Position numbers and translations under genes: made by a program. DNA of 64,000 bases, from positions 1-64,000 of the forward strand of contig NZ_JACC01000010.1 of NCBI RefSeq assembly GCF_000520955.1, written 5' to 3'. Of the stretch, positions 1 to 9,052 are shown piece by piece. The notes beneath the pieces were generated by a model. That model was not told the DNA's origin. It did no database searches and saw only the letters and a list, made by a program, of their open reading frames with translations. Origin of the DNA: Aquimarina pacifica. GTDB taxonomy: Bacteria > Bacteroidota > Bacteroidia > Flavobacteriales > Flavobacteriaceae. The number at the start of each line of letters is the position of its first letter. Positions within the stretch are counted from its first letter, which is position 1.

Positions 1-3000
1 CGTACCAGATGCTCCATACGCCTCATCTGAATCACTACAACCATCGTTGTCAGTATCTGTATCTAAATTATTTGGCAGCCCATCGTTATCTGAATCACAA
101 AATTCTGAAGCCAGAATATTAGCTTTTAAACCTAGTTCAGCAGTAACATTAGTAGAAGAATTACCAATTAATGAAATTGTAATTTGGGTAACGCCTCCTT
201 TAGAAACTATCGTATTTCTTAATAATGAATTAAAAGTTAAGTATCCGAATCCTTGGGGAGTTCCTCCTGAAGGTGTGGGAGCAGCTACGTAATCAATACC
301 TGCTATATTCGTTTGAACTAATAAATCAGAAATAGCTGGAGGTGTGGGGAAATCTCCTGGAACACTGTTAATAACAAATGTAGCATTTGATAATATCGAA
401 CCATCAAGAAAGGTAAAAGTGAAATCACCTATTAAATTACTAGCTGAAGCTGATGTTTCATAGAATAGATCGCCAATATAAATTTCAATATCTGTTAAAG
501 GTACATCAGGTGTAATCGTTATTGTTTGAGTATTTCTCTCAAATAATCGTAAATTACCCGCGCCTGCGCCATTCCTAAAATTATTAGAAGTCAAAGCATT
601 TACGTTAATAGTTTCACCATTACTTGTCAGTACACCAACATTACTTGGTTGCGAACTAGCTAAATCGGGGAAATTAATTATTTGCTTATCTACAACTGTA
701 AAAGTTGGACATTCTACACTATCCAAAATCCCATCATTATCATCATCTAAATCGGCACTATTCCCTACACCATCATTATCGCTATCAGAATCTACAAAAA
801 GTGTAGCTGCTCCGCTTACTTGTTCACAAATATTAGCTTCATTAGTAATAACAACTTGATATTGATTACCAGAATCTGTTGTAGTCAATGCAGGAGTTGT
901 ATAGGTTAATAGCGCCCCTGATACAGTAGTTCCTGAACCACCACTACCGCCAACAACATCAGTAAAAGTATTTCCATCATCCGTACTTACTTGCCATTGA
1001 TAGATTAAATCAGTACTGGCTGTCGTAGCAGGATCTGTAGTAGGTGCAGCAAATGCAATTACTATGGCAGTAAAATCTGCTGTTTCGCCATCAAAAACTG
1101 AGGCATCTACTGGATCTGTAGTCACTTGGGTGGTTATAGCCTCTTGAAAAGTATTTTGCCCCCCAGCAGTGGTTGCTGGTGTTGTATCATAGGCACTAGC
1201 AGTTACACCGGCAGCCGTTACCAAACCATCGCCATCGACATCTGTATTAGTCAGCACCCCTGTACCAAACGTACCATTGTTATCAAAATCAGTATCCTGA
1301 TCTCCATACGCCTCATCAGCATCAGTACAGCCGTCATCATCACTGTCAGTATCTAAACGATCTGGATCACCATCGCCATCAGTATCTAAACTACAATCTG
1401 TAGTAAATACCGCTTCAGAAAAATCCAACTCCATAAATTCATCAGCATAATCAAAGGTTCCACTGTTTCTAACAGTTCCGGTTATTGTGACCTCTGTAAT
1501 ACCATTCGGTAAAACAATATCAAAATCATAATTACTCGTTAGGGTAGTTCCTTCCCCATTAGGGGTTACTGCTTCATACAGATCCCCATCATTGTCTAAA
1601 ACAAATTGATATCCATTACTAACTACAGTGTTAGCGAATATAGGAGAAGATCCGGTTGATGAAGGATCATAAATATTCTCTGATGTAGCATTTTGTGCGT
1701 TATTATCTATTGCTGTTCCTGTAGCTCCTGCAAATCCACCTGTCCAAGTAATTGTCCAGATAATTACATCTGAATTTCTAAAAGTCGTAGAAGGCACTTC
1801 AACTTTTGCTCCAGAAACCCCTTCATCAAATGTATGGGTTACAAAAATGGTATCCCCATTTGTCCCAGAACTTATATCCCAAAGAGCTCGTATACTACTT
1901 CCCCCTATTTCTGAAATTGTTGGAGTCGCAGTTCCTCCCGTACTTACAACATCATTATAGACCACACCATCCGAATCGGTTAATACAAAATTGGGGTCGC
2001 TTCCTGAAACTGCTAATCCCAAAGTAGTTGATACACCGCACTCTTCTGAATCCAATATACCATCATTATCATCATCTAAATCTGTATAATTTCCTACATC
2101 ATCATTATCAGTATCGATATCTACCCCTAGTATAGCACTATGTTCTATTAAAATACATGGATTATCAGGATGAGTAATCACCAAATTATACACATTCCCT
2201 TCTAATCCTGTTACATCGGATATTGTTAATTCTGGCAGTGGTGCCACTCCTGTTCCTGAGAACCCTGAATATACTCCTCCATCTGTCGTGCCATCAATAT
2301 CAACACCATTACGCTGCCATTGATATACCAAACTTGTAGAAACATCTGTTGGACTTGCTGTGTAATCTGGAGTACCCGGCACTGTATAGGTTGTGGTGCT
2401 TGTAGCACCTGCACTAGTAATTGTAAAACTAGTTCCCGCCCCCTCTAATATCAATTGATCTGTAAGCGCTATCGCATTTACATCTACTTCTGTTGCTATT
2501 TGAAAACTATTTCCAACTGGAGTGGTTAAGGTTGCAGGGGTAGTTGTGTATCCATCGTCTGTACCATTAATACCAGCGGCTGTAACCAATCCATTAACGT
2601 TTACCTCTGCTCCCGAAATTACCCCGCCATAGGTTCCATCAGCATTACTATCTGTACCCGAGGCACCATATGCCTCATCGGCATCTACACAATCATCTGC
2701 ATCACTATCAAAATCCCTATGATCCGGCAATGTGTCCCCATCAGTATCACAAGCATAATCATCTGCTGCTCCAACAAGAGATGTAGAGACATCCCAATCG
2801 TCACCATTTGCAGTAAAAACATAACAAATATCCATTATTGCTGCTCCTGACCAAGGAATAGTCACCGAAATAGACGTAAAGGCTCCTGATGTTGTTGAAA
2901 TAGGAAAGGATGCTAACGAAGCTGTTGCACCATTGCTTGTAGAAACTGTTGTATTAGTACTAACGTTATCATCAGGATTTGTGAATGTAGCATAGTCTGT

Positions 3001-6000
3001 ACCATTTACATTAAGTACTAGATCTGCAAAGAGGTTGTTTAAAATTACATTACTAGAACCGTTGGTACGCACCGACAACTCTAAGGTCACCTCAGTAGCA
3101 TTAGTAATAGAAGAAACATCAGTTACAGAATAACATATATCTTCATTTGTGGCACTATTTGATTGATTTTGAGCATTGGCACCCATAGCTGTAATCGTCC
3201 AACTAGTCCCTGTTCTATCCCAATTATTAAAATCTGTATCAACTGCTGGAACTGCACATTCATCTGTATCTATAATCCCATCGTTATCATCATCTAAATC
3301 TTCTAGATTCCCCACTAAATCACCATCATAATCAGAAGGTGATACGGCGGGACCTGTAGGGTCAATAATAATAGCATCTAGAGAAGTTTCATCTCCAGGA
3401 GCATTATCTGTTAATGTATAAGTAACAGTATAGACATCTGCTGCACCAATTCTTTCTATGGCTTCTGTGACCGTATAATTTTCATAAGTGCTTACTCCAT
3501 CAGGAGTAGGTGGGCCAAACTTGCGATATACATCTCGTAATGCCAGGCCTGAAATTCCGTACCAATAATATTTTACAAACGCACCTTCTCCTACTCCTGC
3601 ACATTCTAGTGTAAAATCAAGAAGCCCCAAAGGGTATTCATAGGTTGGATCTAAAGAGACCTGATCTTCTTCCTCTTCAATTTCCATTCGAATAATAGAA
3701 GTACAGTCTCCATTTACTGGGGTTGTTTGAGAAACTTCTAAAGACACATAAGTTCCCATCCCAGATCCATCCGGTCTTGATGCAACATTAGATTGCTGAG
3801 AATCTAATATGCCATCATCGTTTGCATCTCCTCCATTAGGTCCTGCATCTTCTACCGCCTGATCTACGCCATCACCATCATCGGCGCTGGTACAAATACT
3901 ATCATCACCACTATCGGTAACTGAAGTAGTTGTACCCTGAGGACTACCTGCCACTGTTGGCAAACCATTTTCATCTACTGTATCACCCAAACTATCATCT
4001 ACATCAAGATCAGCAGTCTCGAAAAAACCTGCTCCCTCTAATGCATCTGGGCAGCCATCTCCGTCTGAATCTGTAGACTGAAAATTCGGATTTCCTGCTA
4101 CATCAGTATCCGCTATTGTATAACTAATTGTTCCTGAATCAGCCATAGTTTCTACTCCATCAAAAAGACCATTGCTTCCTGACCCTGTATCTTGTCCCGT
4201 AATGACACCATCAGTATGAGGTAAACCGTGACCCGCTTCAACTACATCATATATCCCATCGTTATCACTATCCAGATCAAAGAAATCAGGCACGCCATCA
4301 CCATCGGTATCAAACTCAGGCTGTATCAAACCATCATCGTTACCTATACCGCCTATAGTATCATCATCATCTAAATATGCAAAATTACCATCTGCATCTA
4401 AATCGGCATATGGATCAGAGGGAGACTCATCAATATTTGTAATCCCATCACCATCGACATCTAAATCTAATGGATCTAAGGTAAAATCATCATCATCGTC
4501 AATTGCCGAATCACCGAGAGGACATGCAAACCCGTCATTACTAGTAGTAACTATTGTATTATTTAGCAAGGACTCAAAAGGGGTTCCCGTGGTATAATCA
4601 TTAATCAAATATAATCCACCATCGTTATAAGAAACGTACAATCTGTCTTCTGAATCCGTAAAGGCAGCCCCAAAATTAGTTGCCGTGGGCGTTGTTAATC
4701 CCGGAACTGTATATTTTTCTTCTAATGTGAGATCCCACACTACTAATTCTTGATTATCGTTTACACCGTATAGATTTCCGTTAATAAAAACGACATCATT
4801 TACTGTTGTTGAAGGAATTGCACCCCCACCAATACCCGTAAATGTAACACTTACTAAAGGTGGTGTTCCTCCTACCGGAAGTGTTGACAAATTCTCGATT
4901 TTATGATATTCTTGACCCACATTAATCCATAAATTATCAGCGTCATCTACATCTCCTGAGATTCCGCCACTACTCCATCCAGAAATGGCTCCAAGGTCCT
5001 CAATAGCTCCATCTATTCCTACCCTAATTAAATGGTTCTGTATGGGACTACTCGCCCCACCTTTTCCTATTGCATATACATAATCATCTGCAATATTATA
5101 CCCTGTGGCATTGTATACTTCTGTTGTGGCAATTGGATCCGAATATTCTCCCGAAATAGGGTCATATGTTTTTAACTCTCCCGATATTATCTGATAAAAC
5201 GCACTTGGGCAATCAAATGGTGTCAATGAACTAGACGGACATGCAGTGGCATCTAATGGATCTGTTACGGCCGTAGTTGTATCCTGCGGACTGCCTGCAT
5301 TTGTGGGTACGCCATTATCATCAACTGTATCTCCTAAACTATTATCCCCATCTAGATCACCTGCTACAAATGTACCATCACCTTCTATGGCATCGGGACA
5401 TGAGTCTCCGTCTGCATCGGTGGACTGAAAATCTGGATCTCCTGCAATATCTGTATCTGCGATTGTATAATTAATTGTCCCTGAATCGGCTGGGGTCTCT
5501 AAACCATCAAACAATCCATTACCTCCTGATCCCGTATCTTGATTTGTTATTCTTCCATCGGTATGTGGCAAACCATGCCCAGCTTCTACAACATCATAAA
5601 TACCATCATTATCACTATCTAAATCAAAAAAATCAGGAATACCATCACCGTCTGTATCGAAACTTACTTCTACCAAACCATCAATATTACCTATACCTCC
5701 AGTACTATCATCATCATCTAAATATGTAAACACGTTATCCATATCAGCATCGCCATAAGGATCTGAAGGAGATTCATCTAAATTAGGAATACCATCTCCA
5801 TCTGCATCTAAATCTGTATTATCAACAATATTATCTTCATCAAGATCTACTGCCGAAATGGTCGTTGAACAAGAAAAACCATCATTTCTTTGTGTATTAT
5901 CAGAAGGACCAATAAGTGCGGCTGTAGGAGTTCCTGTAGCATATCCGTCTACAAGAAATAATCCTCCTCCATTATTAGCGATATATAAACGACTCTGATT

Positions 6001-6771
6001 ATCTGTAAACACAGCACCATAATTGGTAACACCTGTAGTAGGAAGATCTCCTGTGATAGGAACAATACTTCGGTCAGGGATATCCAGGTCCCAAATATAT
6101 AATTCTACTCCATCGACTCCATAAAATGAATTTTCACTACTGATATATACAAGATCAAGTGCTGCCATTGCTCCTGGATTGTTATTCCAAAAAGCATTAT
6201 TTAACAATACCGTGGTTACTGTTCCTAAAGGATTCGAAGTCAAGGTTGATACATTGTCTATATAACGAAGGTTTCGTCCATCTCTCATATATAACCTATC
6301 ATTTGCTACATCTCCTGCAATGTAACTTGAAGCAGGTGTGGTATCTAATTCTCCCAGATCATCAAAATCACCATTACTATCAATACGAATTAAATGATTT
6401 GCTAAACTTTGCGGAGATCCTCCGGTATCTGTAAGCTCTACAACAGCATATAAGTAATCATCGACAGTATTGTACCCCCCTGCGTTATATATTTGGAGTG
6501 TACTAAGCGGTGTCCCATAAGAACCATCGGATGGATTATAGGGTCTTAATTCTCCGTTAATTGCCTGAAACAAGGTACTAGGACAATTAAAAGGAACGGT
6601 TGCTTGTCCGTAACTGGTGCTACCTATACTTAATAGGCATAGAAACAGTAATGATTTAAGACTATTAGAAAAACTCTTACTTACAATACATTTATGATCT
6701 CTAAAAATATTAAAAAAGATATTTCTTGTATGTGACTGTTTATTGAGTAATAATCGTGTAAAAACTTTCAT
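1..6771 (-). CDS. Giant secreted Asp-rich repeat protein (3' end outside window)
   Basis: The reading frame is open from an ATG at 6771 to the left edge, giving 2,257 codons without a stop; the C-terminus is missing. The N-terminus has a long polar region of about 38 residues, then a hydrophobic signal segment ending near SYGQA. Residues about 55-510 and 510-960 are two related units. Each starts with an NCPS/DCPS-type beta-propeller-like stretch (reminiscent of DUF6923) and ends in thrombospondin type 3-like Asp motifs such as DTDGDGIPD, which usually bind calcium. From about residue 1,000 on there are larger units with Ig-like stretches and CxDxDEAYG motifs. It is likely a cell-surface or released adhesin. 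T9SS export is inferred from the organism and protein type, because the sorting domain would lie outside the window. No enzymatic motif is visible. Confidence 0.85.
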   Translation of the reverse strand, partial: MKVFTRLLLNKQSHTRNIFFNIFRDHKCIVSKSFSNSLKSLLFLCLLSIGSTSYGQATVPFNCPSTLFQAINGELRPYNPSDGSYGTPLSTLQIYNAGGYNTVDDYLYAVVELTDTGGSPQSLANHLIRIDSNGDFDDLGELDTTPASSYIAGDVANDRLYMRDGRNLRYIDNVSTLTSNPLGTVTTVLLNNAFWNNNPGAMAALDLVYISSENSFYGVDGVELYIWDLDIPDRSIVPITGDLPTTGVTNYGAVFTDNQSRLYIANNGGGLFLVDGYATGTPTAALIGPSDNTQRNDGFSCSTTISAVDLDEDNIVDNTDLDADGDGIPNLDESPSDPYGDADMDNVFTYLDDDDSTGGIGNIDGLVEVSFDTDGDGIPDFFDLDSDNDGIYDVVEAGHGLPHTDGRITNQDTGSGGNGLFDGLETPADSGTINYTIADTDIAGDPDFQSTDADGDSCPDAIEGDGTFVAGDLDGDNSLGDTVDDNGVPTNAGSPQDTTTAVTDPLDATACPSSSLTPFDCPSAFYQIISGELKTYDPISGEYSDPIATTEVYNATGYNIADDYVYAIGKGGASSPIQNHLIRVGIDGAIEDLGAISGWSSGGISGDVDDADNLWINVGQEYHKIENLSTLPVGGTPPLVSVTFTGIGGGAIPSTTVNDVVFINGNLYGVNDNQELVVWDLTLEEKYTVPGLTTPTATNFGAAFTDSEDRLYVSYNDGGLYLINDYTTGTPFESLLNNTIVTTSNDGFACPLGDSAIDDDDDFTLDPLDLDVDGDGITNIDESPSDPYADLDADGNFAYLDDDDTIGGIGNDDGLIQPEFDTDGDGVPDFFDLDSDNDGIYDVVEAGHGLPHTDGVITGQDTGSGSNGLFDGVETMADSGTISYTIADTDVAGNPNFQSTDSDGDGCPDALEGAGFFETADLDVDDSLGDTVDENGLPTVAGSPQGTTTSVTDSGDDSICTSADDGDGVDQAVEDAGPNGGDANDDGILDSQQSNVASRPDGSGMGTYVSLEVSQTTPVNGDCTSIIRMEIEEEEDQVSLDPTYEYPLGLLDFTLECAGVGEGAFVKYYWYGISGLALRDVYRKFGPPTPDGVSTYENYTVTEAIERIGAADVYTVTYTLTDNAPGDETSLDAIIIDPTGPAVSPSDYDGDLVGNLEDLDDDNDGIIDTDECAVPAVDTDFNNWDRTGTSWTITAMGANAQNQSNSATNEDICYSVTDVSSITNATEVTLELSVRTNGSSNVILNNLFADLVLNVNGTDYATFTNPDDNVSTNTTVSTSNGATASLASFPISTTSGAFTSISVTIPWSGAAIMDICYVFTANGDDWDVSTSLVGAADDYACDTDGDTLPDHRDFDSDADDCVDADEAYGASGTDSNADGTYGGVISGAEVNVNGLVTAAGINGTDDGYTTTPATLTTPVGNSFQIATEVDVNAIALTDQLILEGAGTSFTITSAGATSTTTYTVPGTPDYTASPTDVSTSLVYQWQRNGVDIDGTTDGGVYSGFSGTGVAPLPELTISDVTGLEGNVYNLVITHPDNPCILIEHSAILGVDIDTDNDDVGNYTDLDDDNDGILDSEECGVSTTLGLAVSGSDPNFVLTDSDGVVYNDVVSTGGTATPTISEIGGSSIRALWDISSGTNGDTIFVTHTFDEGVSGAKVEVPSTTFRNSDVIIWTITWTGGFAGATGTAIDNNAQNATSENIYDPSSTGSSPIFANTVVSNGYQFVLDNDGDLYEAVTPNGEGTTLTSNYDFDIVLPNGITEVTITGTVRNSGTFDYADEFMELDFSEAVFTTDCSLDTDGDGDPDRLDTDSDDDGCTDADEAYGDQDTDFDNNGTFGTGVLTNTDVDGDGLVTAAGVTASAYDTTPATTAGGQNTFQEAITTQVTTDPVDASVFDGETADFTAIVIAFAAPTTDPATTASTDLIYQWQVSTDDGNTFTDVVGGSGGSGTTVSGALLTYTTPALTTTDSGNQYQVVITNEANICEQVSGAATLFVDSDSDNDGVGNSADLDDDNDGILDSVECPTFTVVDKQIINFPDLASSQPSNVGVLTSNGETINVNALTSNNFRNGAGAGNLRLFERNTQTITITPDVPLTDIEIYIGDLFYETSASASNLIGDFTFTFLDGSILSNATFVINSVPGDFPTPPAISDLLVQTNIAGIDYVAAPTPSGGTPQGFGYLTFNSLLRNTIVSKGGVTQITISLIGNSSTNVTAELGLKANILASEFCDSDNDGLPNNLDTDTDNDGCSDSDEAYGASGT
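14..2680 (-). repeat. Repeated DEAYG-containing units of 430-454 codons
   Basis: The motif CxDxDEAYG is encoded at about 2666-2700, 1304-1340 and 14-40. The spacings are 1,362 bp (454 codons) and 1,290 bp (430 codons). After each of the first two motifs comes a related stretch ending in GLVTAAG and TTPAT. Between motifs lie variable Ig-like or jelly-roll-like sequences and a TDLDDDNDGILDS-type Asp motif. The array continues beyond the window, so the copy number is unknown. Confidence 0.75.
3870..6610 (-). repeat. Tandem duplication of a ~449-codon module in the giant protein
   Basis: Two units follow each other in the coding sequence. Equivalent sites, for example the DNA for the HTDG motif at about 5555 and 4208, lie 1,347 bp apart, exactly 449 codons. 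The Asp-rich tails are nearly the same in protein and similar in DNA. The propeller-like heads are more diverged, with PFNCPSTLFQ in the first and PFDCPSAFYQ in the second. This points to an in-frame internal duplication that has had time to drift. Confidence 0.8.
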
Positions 6772-7530
6772 AAGCACGTAATATGATTATTTGGTAAATC
6801 GTTTAAAAAGATATGCAAGGATAGAAGGCAGATACTTCTCTTTGTGAATTAGAAATATTTTGAATATTTCTTATGCTATTAATATGTATTTCGGAAGTTT
6901 TCTTTAGAAAAGAAAAAAAGCACCTATTTACGGATATAAAAAAACGTATATCTATAGGACTAATATTGGGTAAAACTAAATTATTCTTGAAGACTCTAAG
7001 AAAACAAAAAGAAAGAATAGGTTGTAACAGTACCTTTGAAGTATGCGAAAGCAACTTTATCATAGTTGATGTTATTAAAATTTATCGTTATTCATTTCCC
7101 TTAGTTAATTGGCTCGCCAAAATTCCTTAACTAAGGTATATTTATGTATTTCATCTTTTATTTCTAAAATTAATATGCTAAAAAAGCAAGATTAGAAACA
7201 AACAGATTCTTTTATACTATTAAAAAACTACTTACTAAATTCTAAAATCAATCATTATCTCTGAACATTATGTTAAAGTTATGTATAAAACTTTGATAAT
7301 AAATACCATACAAACTCAAAATTTATACGTTAAAACAGTAATACTAAAATATCCACTGTTAAACTCATTAAAATTGCGAAAAAAATCGTTTTTATGACAT
7401 ATCTATCACAAAAACACATAATACCTCTAAAAAAACACAATAAAATTACATTTTAAACAAAAAAAATTGCTTTTATTACGGTTTTTCTATCTAAAAACCT
7501 TAACAAATTAACATTTTCCTTTTTTGCTTA
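6772..7530. other. Gene-poor gap with one strong stem-loop
   Basis: This 759-bp AT-rich gap lies between the start of the giant gene and the end of the FGE gene. Two overlapping open frames of 85-86 codons on opposite strands look like chance. The stem-loop at 7099-7136 is listed separately. A weak 7-bp hairpin at 7480-7499 lies just beyond the FGE gene but has no adjacent T-run on the right strand. I found no convincing promoter for the giant gene. Confidence 0.5.
7099..7136. other. Compact two-part stem-loop upstream of giant gene
   Basis: A perfect 10-bp inverted repeat, CCTTAGTTAA (7099-7108) and TTAACTAAGG (7127-7136), encloses a second perfect 5-bp hairpin, TTGGC-TC-GCCAA (7109-7120), stacked directly on the left arm with a 6-nt bulge on the right. 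It has no adjacent T-run, so it is unlikely to be a simple terminator. It could be an operator or an RNA structure; the function is unknown. Confidence 0.55.
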
Positions 7531-8634
7531 CTATTTATTAATGATCGTTCTAAAGCCCTTATGCTCTGAAGACGAATCTAGGCTATTTCCCATTCTGGCA
7601 GAAATTCTGAAACTTGCGCAATAAGTGTCATTGCACAAAAAGGAACCTCCTTTTATTACTTTTTCTGGTCTACCATTGATTGGCTGATTGGGTCCAGAAG
7701 GATTACTTAAAACCTGTTCGTGTATTTGTGAGTAATAGTTCGGATCATACCAATCTGATGTCCATTCCCACACATTTCCTGCTGTGTCATATAACCCAAA
7801 GTTATTCGCAGGGTATGTTTTTACAGGTGCAGTGTTACTATACCCATCACTTTTATCATCATTTTTAGGAAAATCTCCGGTGTAGGTGTTGGCCATAGCA
7901 GCGACAGCTTCTAATTGATTTCCCCAAAAAAATACTTTGTTTTTTTCACCTCCCGTTGCGGCGTACTCCCACTGGGCTTCAGTTGGCAATTCTCTACCTG
8001 CCCATTTACAATATGCCAAAGCATCTTCGTATGCTACATGAACTACTGGATAGTTTTCTTTTCCGAGGATATCACTTTCTGGTCCTTGTGGGTGCTTCCA
8101 GTTTGCTCCGTTTTTCCATTCCCACCACTGCGAAAAATTATATAAATTAGCTACTCCATCAGGTCGGTCCTTAAAAATCAATGATCCCGGTTGTAGGATT
8201 GAATCTGCTGGCTTTGGGGTTCCCGGGGGTAATTGCTTGCGCAACTCCTCCCAATCTACAGGCCTTTCTGCTAATGTTATATACTTTGTTTCTTGTACAA
8301 ATTTATCGAACTGCGCATTCGTTACTTCATGTATATCTATTAAAAAACTATCTATATGAACAGAGTGTCTAGGCATTTCGTGTGCCATAGCTAATGTATC
8401 AGATTTCTTCGCTCCCTGAAAAAATGTCCCTTCAGGAATCCAAACCATCCCAGAAGGGATGCTATCTTTACTTTTTATACGTATTGTATTTTCCTTTTCC
8501 TTAGTTACAGAAGTTTCAGATTTATCATTTTTACAGGCACACACCATACTACCTATTATAAATAAAACGAACATACAGAAGGAACGGGTTTGATGTTGTA
8601 TTTCTGAACACTTTTTTTCAAGTGAATATTTCAT
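7531..8634 (-). CDS. Formylglycine-generating enzyme (SUMF1 family), lipoprotein
   Basis: This 367-aa protein belongs to the SUMF1/FGE-sulfatase family, which oxidises a Cys or Ser in sulfatases to the catalytic formylglycine. The N-terminus has a hydrophobic segment ending in VCAC, so it is probably a lipoprotein. The catalytic core runs from about residue 60 (MVWIPEGTFFQGA) to the end, with the conserved NVWEWTSDWY block. The family's two copper-binding catalytic cysteines appear as C334 and C339 in GGSFLCNDTYC, at the same 5-residue spacing as in human FGE. The next gene upstream on the same strand is a Cys-type sulfatase, its likely substrate. Other members of this family have unrelated roles, but the Cys pair supports true FGE activity. 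The start at 8634 gives a long n-region; Met at 8574 is an alternative. Confidence 0.88.
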   Translation of the reverse strand: MKYSLEKKCSEIQHQTRSFCMFVLFIIGSMVCACKNDKSETSVTKEKENTIRIKSKDSIPSGMVWIPEGTFFQGAKKSDTLAMAHEMPRHSVHIDSFLIDIHEVTNAQFDKFVQETKYITLAERPVDWEELRKQLPPGTPKPADSILQPGSLIFKDRPDGVANLYNFSQWWEWKNGANWKHPQGPESDILGKENYPVVHVAYEDALAYCKWAGRELPTEAQWEYAATGGEKNKVFFWGNQLEAVAAMANTYTGDFPKNDDKSDGYSNTAPVKTYPANNFGLYDTAGNVWEWTSDWYDPNYYSQIHEQVLSNPSGPNQPINGRPEKVIKGGSFLCNDTYCASFRISARMGNSLDSSSEHKGFRTIINK

Positions 8635-8673
8635 ATTTCGACTTTGTTATTAAATTGATTCAATTTTATTACT

Positions 8674-8845
8674 TAAACCCAGCGTATGCATTAAAAAATC
8701 TACAGCGACCTTCAATAGCTTCAAAAACAAACGTTTAGCATCATTTTATACTTTCTGTCGCGGTGCTAGGCAGAAAGTGAGAAATGCCCTTCTTTATTGC
8801 ACTTGAACGCTTTACAACAAAGTTCTGCTGCATAAAGTGGGTTTA
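8674..8845. repeat. 172-bp nested imperfect inverted repeat
   Basis: The ends pair as TAAACCCA (8674-8681) with TGGGTTTA (8838-8845) and TATGCA (8685-8690) with TGCATA (8829-8834), separated by a symmetrical 3-nt mismatch. A central perfect 8-bp hairpin joins ACTTTCTG (8750-8757) to CAGAAAGT (8771-8778). It lies in the gap between the FGE and sulfatase genes. It could be a small non-autonomous mobile element, a recombination site or a structured RNA. No open frame lies within it. Confidence 0.45.
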
Positions 8846-8986
8846 GAGAACAATCAGAAAACATCCATATGACTAGACTTTCTGGTATTGGCCTATAGTA
8901 ATCAAAAACCTTGTTTCGTTATGCACATAGACAAATTCAGTGTAATGCGTGAACTGTTTTGATTTTCACTGAAAAGATATAAAAAA

Positions 8987-9022
8987 CCAAATGAGTAAGA
9001 AATATTTTTCAAACTCATTTGG
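8987..9022 (-). terminator. Intrinsic terminator of the sulfatase gene
   Basis: A 10-bp stem, CCAAATGAGT (8987-8996) with ACTCATTTGG (9013-9022), is followed on the minus strand by a run of six T (8981-8986). It lies about 30 bp after the sulfatase stop codon, so the FGE gene downstream probably needs read-through or its own promoter. Confidence 0.75.
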
Positions 9023-9052
9023 CACAATACACTTATTAATATAAACCCAATC

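Noticed and set aside
14-2680. Long periodic pattern at the left edge as a possible satellite or integron array
   Set aside because: The minus-strand frame stays open throughout, and the repeats are Asp-rich protein motifs of a giant gene.
6803-7130. Two overlapping open frames (86 and 85 codons) on opposite strands in the gap
   Set aside because: They mirror each other, have no recognisable start context or domain, and are typical of chance frames in AT-rich DNA.
8674-8845. Integron attC site
   Set aside because: The ends read TAAACCCA/TGGGTTTA and do not fit the RYYYAAC/GTTRRRY core. No integrase gene is nearby.
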